From positions 1-11,959 of the forward strand of contig CAAEIM010000165.1 of the NCBI GenBank assembly GCA_900755995.1: 11,959 nucleotides of DNA, read 5' to 3'. The translations under genes were made by a program, and so were the position numbers. This document shows positions 1 through 4,982 of this stretch, piece by piece. The DNA is from Clostridia bacterium. Its GTDB lineage: Bacteria; Bacillota; Clostridia; Oscillospirales; Acutalibacteraceae. The notes below the pieces were generated by a model. It worked only from the letters and a program-made list of their open reading frames with translations. It had not been told where the DNA came from and did no database searches. The number at the start of each line of letters is the position of its first letter. Position 1 is the first letter of the stretch.

Positions 1-710
1 GAGTACCCACGAATTTCACAAAAATAAAACAGGAAAGCCGCAAGAACTGCGTCTGCCTTGCCCTCGGTGAAGGCATCGTAAAAATGTTCGAGTGCACCTG
101 CACCGCCGCTGGCTATTACGGGAATAGAAACCCTTTCGGATATTGCCCTTGTGAGAGCAATGTCATAGCCCTTTTTCTGACCGTCCTCGTCCATACTGGT
201 GAGGAGAATTTCTCCTGCGCCGAGCTGCTCGCATTTAACCGCCCACTCAACAGCGTCAAGTCCTACAGGAGTTCTGCCGCCGTTAATATAAACCTCCCAT
301 CCGCTTTCGCTGCGCTTTGCGTCAATAGCTGCTACAACGCACTGACTGCCGAATTTATATGCAGCCTCGCTGATAAGCTCGGGACGGTGTACTGCGGCTG
401 AGTTTACCGAAACCTTGTCTGCGCCTGCTCTGAGAAGTGAGTTAAAGTCCTCAACACTTCTGATGCCGCCGCCTACCGTAAACGGGATGAAGATTGTATT
501 TGCAACCTTTTCCACCATATCTATTGTAATGTTTCTTGAGTCGCTTGATGCGGTAATATCGAGAAATACAAGCTCATCTGCGCCCTCCTTGTCATATTGC
601 TTTGCACATTCAACAGGGTCGCCTGCGTCAACGAGATTAACAAAGCTCATACCTTTAACTACTCTGCCGTTTTTTACATCAAGGCAGGGAATTATTCTTT
701 TTGCATACAT
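1..710 (-). CDS. hisF: HisF, imidazole glycerol phosphate synthase cyclase subunit (3' end cut by window)
   Basis: HisF is the (beta/alpha)8-barrel half of IGP synthase. It uses ammonia from HisH to convert PRFAR into imidazole glycerol phosphate and AICAR, in cytoplasmic histidine synthesis. The visible 236 residues begin MYAKRIIPCLDVKNG, the standard HisF opening. The catalytic pair D11 and D130 (VVAAIDAKR) is present, as are the phosphate-binding loops FTVGGGI (77-83) and ASGGAG (200-205). The family is about 250 residues, so only some 15 C-terminal residues are missing. The ATG at 710 is chosen because it matches family N-termini and follows AAGGAGAT, which overlaps the hisH stop codon; the intergenic gap is 13 bp. 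One oddity: where T. maritima HisF has AASVFHF with phosphate-binding S225, this sequence reads AAFLFYF, placing Phe226 (codon TTC) at that position. Family assignment is certain. Confidence 0.97.
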   Translation of the reverse strand, partial: MYAKRIIPCLDVKNGRVVKGMSFVNLVDAGDPVECAKQYDKEGADELVFLDITASSDSRNITIDMVEKVANTIFIPFTVGGGIRSVEDFNSLLRAGADKVSVNSAAVHRPELISEAAYKFGSQCVVAAIDAKRSESGWEVYINGGRTPVGLDAVEWAVKCEQLGAGEILLTSMDEDGQKKGYDIALTRAISERVSIPVIASGGAGALEHFYDAFTEGKADAVLAAFLFYFCEIRGY

Positions 711-723
711 TTATTTCATCTCC

Positions 724-1341
724 TTACTTGCCGCTGACCATATCAGCAAAGTTTTTCAGAATTTTAAGTCCGACTTCGCCGCTTTTTTCCGGATGGAACT
801 GAGTAGCCGCAACATTTTCCCATTCAACCGCAGCATCAATCTCAACACCGTAGCTTGTTCTTGCGGCAACTATCTGAGGGTCAGCCGCCTTTAAAAAGTA
901 GGAGTGTACAAAGTAAACATAGGCGTTTTCTTCAATATCCTTAAAAATTCCGTTCTTCTTTACAATATCAAGGCTGTTCCAGCCAATGTGAGGGATTTTA
1001 AGTCCGGTATCCGATGGGATTTTTGTTATGCTGCCGTCAAATACGGATAAGCCGCTTTTTCCAACGCTTTCCTCGCTTTCGGGAAAAAGAAGCTGCAGTC
1101 CCAGACAAATTCCTAAAAAGTGCTTTTGGGTTTTGATAAAATCCAACACAGTGTTTTTTATTCCGCAGCTCTCCATAGTGTCCATAGCGTCGCCGAATGA
1201 GCCTACACCCGGCAAAACAGCGCCGTCCGCCTTTAAAATTATATCTTTATCTCTTGTAACAACACAGTCGCAGCCGATATGCTTCAAAGCTTTGTTTACG
1301 CTTTGAATATTTCCTGCGCCGTAGTCAATAATAGCAATCAT
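724..1341 (-). CDS. hisH: HisH, imidazole glycerol phosphate synthase glutaminase subunit
   Basis: HisH is a class I glutamine amidotransferase. It hydrolyses glutamine and passes ammonia through the HisF barrel to the cyclase site. The 205 residues match the usual family length. Visible features are the N-terminal IDYGAGN (5-11), the oxyanion strand LPGVGSFG (43-50), the nucleophile elbow GICLGLQLLF with Cys79, and the catalytic dyad His183/Glu185 in QFHPEKSG. All triad residues are intact, so it should be active. The start codon at 1341 is preceded by AGGAGGA (plus-strand tcctcct, 1348-1354). HisH leads the visible leftward transcript, with hisF 13 bp downstream, and the pair probably forms a cytoplasmic 1:1 complex. 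The promoter leaves a leader of only about 30 nt, too short for a T-box or peptide attenuator. The identification is secure. Confidence 0.98.
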   Translation of the reverse strand: MIAIIDYGAGNIQSVNKALKHIGCDCVVTRDKDIILKADGAVLPGVGSFGDAMDTMESCGIKNTVLDFIKTQKHFLGICLGLQLLFPESEESVGKSGLSVFDGSITKIPSDTGLKIPHIGWNSLDIVKKNGIFKDIEENAYVYFVHSYFLKAADPQIVAARTSYGVEIDAAVEWENVAATQFHPEKSGEVGLKILKNFADMVSGK

Positions 1342-1347
1342 ATTTTA

Positions 1348-1354
1348 TCCTCCT
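1348..1354 (-). promoter_or_regulatory. Ribosome binding site of hisH
   Basis: On the minus strand the sequence reads AGGAGGA, six bases before the hisH ATG at 1341. It is a near-complete match to the 16S rRNA 3' end and supports the chosen start. Confidence 0.85.
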
Positions 1355-1376
1355 GAATATGTTTCAGCATAGTGAT

Positions 1377-1405
1377 ATATTAGCATATTTACTTGCTTTT
1401 TGCAA
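1377..1405 (-). promoter_or_regulatory. Sigma-A-type promoter for hisHF, extended -10
   Basis: Reading the minus strand, TTGCAA (1405-1400) is followed by a 17-bp spacer and TAATAT (1382-1377). A TG dinucleotide one base before the -10 (TGCTAATAT) makes it an extended -10 element. Transcription would begin near 1370, giving a leader of about 30 nt before hisH. The right arm of a small inverted repeat (CTTGC-TTTTT-GCAAG, 1392-1406) covers the -35. No experimental start site is available, so this rests on consensus and spacing. Confidence 0.65.
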
Positions 1406-1443
1406 GAATCTCAGGAAGATTATTCATTGTTTTAAAAAATAAA

Positions 1444-1472
1444 TTAAATTCACCTTTTTTCGGTTGAATTAA
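1444..1472. promoter_or_regulatory. Imperfect inverted repeat over the rpiR -35, possible operator
   Basis: The left arm TTAAATTCACC (1444-1454) and right arm GGTTGAATTAA (1462-1472) are imperfect inverted repeats around a TTTTTTC centre. The half-site is roughly GGT(T)GAATT(A/T)AA. The right arm contains the -35 of the rpiR promoter. RpiR-family proteins bind as dimers to inverted repeats and often autoregulate, so this is a candidate operator, but the match is imperfect and the region is AT-rich. Confidence 0.3.
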
Positions 1473-1492
1473 AAGAATTTGTGTGATAAAAT
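1464..1492 (+). promoter_or_regulatory. Sigma-A-type promoter for the rpiR-led operon, extended -10
   Basis: TTGAAT (1464-1469), a 17-bp spacer and TAAAAT (1487-1492), with TG one base upstream of the -10 (TGATAAAAT). The predicted start near 1499 gives a 5' leader of about 43 nt. A ribosome binding site AAAGAAGG (1527-1534) follows, seven bases before the ATG at 1542. It is divergent from the hisH promoter; the two -35 elements lie about 58 bp apart. Confidence 0.65.
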
Positions 1493-1541
1493 TAAAACTA
1501 TATATGGAATTAACACGAAACAACACAAAGAAGGTTATTGA

Positions 1542-2447
1542 ATGGTCACTCATCTATTGACAAGAATAGATTTAAATATGCATTCGTTTTCAAAGGGACA
1601 GAAGCGAATTGCATTATATATAGAAGAACACTATGACAAAGCGGCTTTTATGACAGCCTCAAAGCTCGGCGAAACCGTAGGAGTTTCCGAAAGCACAGTT
1701 GTACGTTTTGCCACAGAGCTTGGCTATGACGGCTATCCGAAGCTGCAAAAGGCAATGCAGGAAATGATAAGGGACAAGCTCACCTCGGTTCAGCGAATTG
1801 AGGTAACCTCAAGCCGCATAGGAAACGACGATGTTTTAAACAGCGTATTGAATCAGGATATTGATAAAATCCGCAGAACCATTGAGGAAACATCTCATGA
1901 GGATTTTGAAAGAGCGGTAGATAAGATTTGCAAAGCTGAAAGGATTTATATTTTCGGAGTCCGCTCAACCGCCGCCCTTGCAAGCTTTCTCGGCTATTAT
2001 TTTGAACTTATATTTGACAATGTAAGGGTAATTGACTCTACAAGCCACACAACCACCTATGAGCGTATTTTCAGAATGACCGACAAGGATGTAATGATTG
2101 GTATTTCATTCCCACGCTACAGCACAATGGCGGTTGACGCAATGGATTATGCCCGTTCTCAGGGTGCTCACGCCATAGCAATTACCGACAGTATGGTGTC
2201 ACCGCTTGTAAACTCGGCTGACTCCGTGCTTATTGCAAGGAGCGATATGGCTTCAATAGTCGATTCCCTTGTCGCACCGCTCAGCCTTATAAATGCGCTT
2301 ATAGTTGCTACGGTTCTTAAAAAGAAGGACGAGGTATCGGATAACTTCCGCAGACTCGAAACAGTGTGGAACAGAGAGGGCGTTTACGCAAGCGGAGAAA
2401 AGAACGGAGAAGCTGAAACGGAAGCAGGAAAAAGAAATGGAAGATAA
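1542..2447 (+). CDS. MurR/RpiR-family transcriptional regulator (HTH plus SIS domain)
   Basis: A 301-residue predicted cytoplasmic DNA-binding regulator. An N-terminal RpiR helix-turn-helix lies at about residues 5-80, with the recognition region VGVSESTVVRFATELGYDGY (46-65). A SIS sugar-isomerase fold lies at about 125-260, with IYIFGVRSTAALASF (135-149) and the phosphosugar-loop region GISFPRYSTMAV (187-198). RpiR proteins usually sense phosphosugars and control nearby sugar genes; here no sugar gene is adjacent, so the ligand and targets cannot be read from context. The last 20 or so residues (GEKNGEAETEAGKRNG) are charged and low-complexity, and their codons contain the ribosome binding site and start of the next gene, with an 11-bp overlap. 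It leads the operon and may be autoregulated through the palindrome at its promoter. The domain call is firm; the function is unknown. Confidence 0.93.
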   Translation: MVTHLLTRIDLNMHSFSKGQKRIALYIEEHYDKAAFMTASKLGETVGVSESTVVRFATELGYDGYPKLQKAMQEMIRDKLTSVQRIEVTSSRIGNDDVLNSVLNQDIDKIRRTIEETSHEDFERAVDKICKAERIYIFGVRSTAALASFLGYYFELIFDNVRVIDSTSHTTTYERIFRMTDKDVMIGISFPRYSTMAVDAMDYARSQGAHAIAITDSMVSPLVNSADSVLIARSDMASIVDSLVAPLSLINALIVATVLKKKDEVSDNFRRLETVWNREGVYASGEKNGEAETEAGKRNGR

Positions 2448-3675
2448 AAAGGTAGTTGTGGTAGGAGCAGGCGCAGCAGGTCTTATGGCTGCGGCTTCGG
2501 CGGCAGCTTTTGGAGCAAGCGTAACTCTTATAGAAAAGAACAAGCGTGTTGGCAGAAAAATTATGATTACAGGCAAGGGAAGGTGCAACGTCTGCAATAA
2601 CTGCGATGTTCAGACGTTTATACGGAATGTTCCCGTCAACGGCAAATTTCTTTATTCTGCAATTAATAAATTAACTCCCGAAGCTACAATCGGCTTTTTT
2701 GAGGGGCTTGGTCTTTCGCTCAAAACCGAGAGGGGCAACAGAGTATTTCCCGTTTCCGATAAGGCTGTGGATGTGGTTGATACGCTTTATAATTATGTAA
2801 AAAGCTGCGGCTGTAATATTGTTGAGGATACGGTCACCGACCTTCTGATAGAAAATGGCGCTGTAAAGGGTGTAAAAAGCGATAAAAACACCTACTATGC
2901 CGACAGCGCTATAATTTGCTGCGGCGGCAAGAGCTATCCGCTCACAGGCTCAACAGGTGACGGCTATAAGCTTGCAAAGCAGGCAGGGCACAGCATTATT
3001 CCGCTAAAGCCCTCGCTTGTACCGCTTGAAAGCAAAAACCTTGACTGCAAATCAATGCAGGGACTTTCTCTAAAAAATGCAGGCTTAAAAATAGCTGATA
3101 CCCAGAGCGGCAAGACAGTTTATGAGGATTTCGGAGAAATGCTGTTCACTCATTTCGGAATGAGCGGGCCGATGATACTTTCGGCAAGCTCTCATATCAG
3201 AGATATTTCAGACGGCAGATACAACGCTGTTATCGACATAAAGCCGGCTCTTACTCACGAGCAGCTTGAAAGACGGCTGCAGCGTGATTTTGATGAAAAC
3301 TCCAATAAAGATGTTTCAAATTCTTTCACAAAGCTTTTGCCCAAAAAGCTTGTAGTGCCCGTCCTCAAGAGGTGGGGAGTGCCGTTTGATAAAAAATGCA
3401 ACTCCATTACCAAGGAGGAGAGAAAAAGCCTTTGTGAGCTTTTAAAGGCTTTTACAGTTGAAATCAGCAGTTTTCGACCGATTGAGGAGGCTATTATTAC
3501 TTCGGGCGGTGTAAAGACCTCCGAAATCAACCCGAAAACTATGGAGAGCCGCCTTGTAAAGGGACTGTACTTTGCGGGTGAGGTCATAGACTGTGACGCC
3601 TACACCGGCGGCTTTAATTTACAGATAGCCTGGAGCACGGGCAGTCTTGCAGGCGAAAACGCCGCATATTTATAA
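2437..3675 (+). CDS. BaiN/HI0933 (YhiN)-family FAD-dependent oxidoreductase
   Basis: A 412-residue flavoprotein of the family often annotated 'aminoacetone oxidase family FAD-binding enzyme' or BaiN. The N-terminal dinucleotide-binding motif VVVVGAGAAGLMAA (6-19) is followed by LIEKN (31-35) at the end of the second strand, the family signature GRKIMITGKGRCNVCN (39-54), the THFGMSGP segment (238-245), and the C-terminal FAD motif GLYFAGEVIDCDAYTGGFNL (376-395). I chose ATG 2437 over an in-frame start at 2305 because it sits directly before the FAD motif and has AGGA at 2426-2429, seven bases upstream; the earlier start would add residues that only re-read rpiR. The start overlaps rpiR by 11 bp, suggesting translational coupling. 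In Clostridia, relatives often sit beside cmk, as here. The physiological substrate is not established, and the bile-acid link of BaiN should not be assumed. Confidence 0.93.
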   Translation: MEDKKVVVVGAGAAGLMAAASAAAFGASVTLIEKNKRVGRKIMITGKGRCNVCNNCDVQTFIRNVPVNGKFLYSAINKLTPEATIGFFEGLGLSLKTERGNRVFPVSDKAVDVVDTLYNYVKSCGCNIVEDTVTDLLIENGAVKGVKSDKNTYYADSAIICCGGKSYPLTGSTGDGYKLAKQAGHSIIPLKPSLVPLESKNLDCKSMQGLSLKNAGLKIADTQSGKTVYEDFGEMLFTHFGMSGPMILSASSHIRDISDGRYNAVIDIKPALTHEQLERRLQRDFDENSNKDVSNSFTKLLPKKLVVPVLKRWGVPFDKKCNSITKEERKSLCELLKAFTVEISSFRPIEEAIITSGGVKTSEINPKTMESRLVKGLYFAGEVIDCDAYTGGFNLQIAWSTGSLAGENAAYL

Positions 3676-3696
3676 TGTATTGAAAGGGAGATAGCA

Positions 3697-4365
3697 ATGG
3701 CTGTTGCAATAGCGCTTGACGGCCCTGCCGGAGCAGGCAAGTCAACCATAGCAAGGAGAGCGGCAAAGGCTCTCGATTATATATATGTAGATACGGGTGC
3801 GCTCTACCGCACAATAGGTCTTGCGGCTATGAGGAGAGGCATTGAGCCAAAGCCTTCGCAGGCTGTAAACGATATGCTCTCGCAAATAAAGGTAGAGCTT
3901 GCTTTTAATGAAAATACGGAGCAGATTGTTCTGCTTGACGGTGAAGACGTTTCTTCTCTTATAAGAACTCCTGAGGCTTCAATGGCGGCGTCAAAAATCT
4001 CCGCTATACCTCAGGTAAGAGAATTTTTGCTCGAATTGCAAAGGGATATGGCAAGAAAAAATAATGTGATTATGGACGGCAGAGATATAGGCACGGTCGT
4101 ACTGCCTGACGCAAGGGTAAAGATTTTTCTCACCGCCGCTCCCGAGGCAAGGGCGCAAAGGCGTTATAAGGAGCTTAAAGAAAAGGGCTTTGAAGTTAGC
4201 TTTGAGGATATTCTCAAGGATGTAAACGAACGTGATTATAACGATTCTCACCGAGAAACCGCACCGCTTAAGCCTGCTAAGGGCTGTATATTTGTAGATA
4301 CCACCGAGCTTGATTTTGAGCAGTCGGTTGAAAAAATAATTTCCGTAATAAAGGAGAATGTTTAA
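3697..4365 (+). CDS. cmk: Cytidylate kinase (CMP/dCMP kinase)
   Basis: Cmk phosphorylates CMP and dCMP with ATP in the cytoplasm, recycling cytidine nucleotides from RNA turnover and phospholipid synthesis. The 222-residue length is typical of the bacterial enzyme. Visible motifs are the P-loop GPAGAGKST (9-17), VDTGALYR (31-38) for nucleoside monophosphate binding, DGRDIGT (127-133) with the conserved arginine and aspartate, and the lid region ERDYNDSHRE (178-187). All key motifs are intact. The start at 3697 follows a GGGAG ribosome binding site at 3686-3690, 21 bp after the flavoprotein gene. The stop codon shares one base with the plsC start (TAATG). Placing cmk beside plsC fits a link between CMP recycling and phospholipid synthesis, although that link is inference. 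Confidence 0.98.
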   Translation: MAVAIALDGPAGAGKSTIARRAAKALDYIYVDTGALYRTIGLAAMRRGIEPKPSQAVNDMLSQIKVELAFNENTEQIVLLDGEDVSSLIRTPEASMAASKISAIPQVREFLLELQRDMARKNNVIMDGRDIGTVVLPDARVKIFLTAAPEARAQRRYKELKEKGFEVSFEDILKDVNERDYNDSHRETAPLKPAKGCIFVDTTELDFEQSVEKIISVIKENV

Positions 4366-4982
4366 TGGGACAGTCAAAAGCGCTTTATGCCGTAGGCCGT
4401 GTGTTCTGTACACCCATAATGAAGCTTTTTTACCGTCATAAATACATTAACAAAAATTCAATTCCCGCCGAGGGCGCATATATTCTGGCGAGCAACCATA
4501 TTTCATTTTCAGACCCGGTGCTGTTGGGACTCGGTCAGAAGCGCAGACTTTTCTTTATGGCTAAGCAGGAGCTTTTCAGAAATAAATTCTTTGCTGCGCT
4601 TATCAGAGCGCTGGGTGCTTTTCCCGTGGAGCGTGGCGCAGGCGACGGCAAGGCTATCAAGACTGGCGAGGACCTCATAAGAGAGGGCAATATAATGACC
4701 ATCTTTATTGAGGGCGGAAGAACCAAAACAGGCGAGCTGATGCGCCCAAGAAGCGGCTGCGCACTTGTAGCCCAGCAAATGCAGGTGCCCGTTATTCCCG
4801 TGTGCATTACAATTACGGGCAACCCGAAGCACCGCTTTGCCAAAAGAGTGATACATTACGGTGAGCCGCTCAGTCCCGAAAAGCTCGGACTTACTCCTGA
4901 CGGCGACCTCAGGCAGATAAAAAAAGCCACAAATTTAATTATGGATGAAATCAAGAAAATGAGGGAGCAGGATAAAGTATGA
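4365..4982 (+). CDS. plsC: 1-acyl-sn-glycerol-3-phosphate acyltransferase (PlsC family)
   Basis: PlsC acylates lysophosphatidic acid to phosphatidic acid at the inner face of the membrane, the second acylation of phospholipid synthesis. The 205-residue length fits short Gram-positive PlsC proteins. The catalytic HX4D motif is seen as NHISFSD (His45, Asp50). Motif II-like FFMAKQELF (63-71), motif III-like IEGGRT (115-120) with Glu116 and Arg119, and motif IV-like VPVIPV (141-146) follow. The EGGR form replaces the commoner EGTR and also occurs in the family. The ribosome binding site AAGGAG (4351-4356) lies inside the cmk end, eight bases before the ATG, and the start shares one base with the cmk stop. 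The end overlaps the ispH start by 4 bp (ATGA), so the three genes are probably translationally coupled. The acyl donor (acyl-ACP or acyl-CoA) cannot be told from sequence. Confidence 0.95.
   Translation: MGQSKALYAVGRVFCTPIMKLFYRHKYINKNSIPAEGAYILASNHISFSDPVLLGLGQKRRLFFMAKQELFRNKFFAALIRALGAFPVERGAGDGKAIKTGEDLIREGNIMTIFIEGGRTKTGELMRPRSGCALVAQQMQVPVIPVCITITGNPKHRFAKRVIHYGEPLSPEKLGLTPDGDLRQIKKATNLIMDEIKKMREQDKV

Noticed and set aside
84..894. Plus-strand open frames of 105 and 159 codons (84-401 and 415-894).
   Set aside because: They lie antisense to hisF and hisH, which have intact catalytic motifs; neither shows a domain or a convincing ribosome binding site.
1392..1406. CTTGC-TTTTT-GCAAG hairpin as a terminator.
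   Set aside because: Only five base pairs, no following T run on either strand, and it overlaps the hisH -35.
1342..1541. T-box or other riboswitch upstream of hisH or rpiR.
   Set aside because: Predicted leaders are only about 30 and 43 nt, and no T-box sequence or extended structured leader is visible.
2305..2436. A longer N-terminus for the flavoprotein, starting at 2305.
   Set aside because: It would re-read rpiR codons in another frame, lacks homology before the FAD motif, and the ATG at 2437 has a well-placed AGGA.
3413..3419. AAGGAGG inside the flavoprotein gene, a possible internal start signal.
   Set aside because: No in-frame start codon follows at a workable distance; the nearby GTG at 3434 is out of frame. 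It arises from Lys-Glu-Glu codons.
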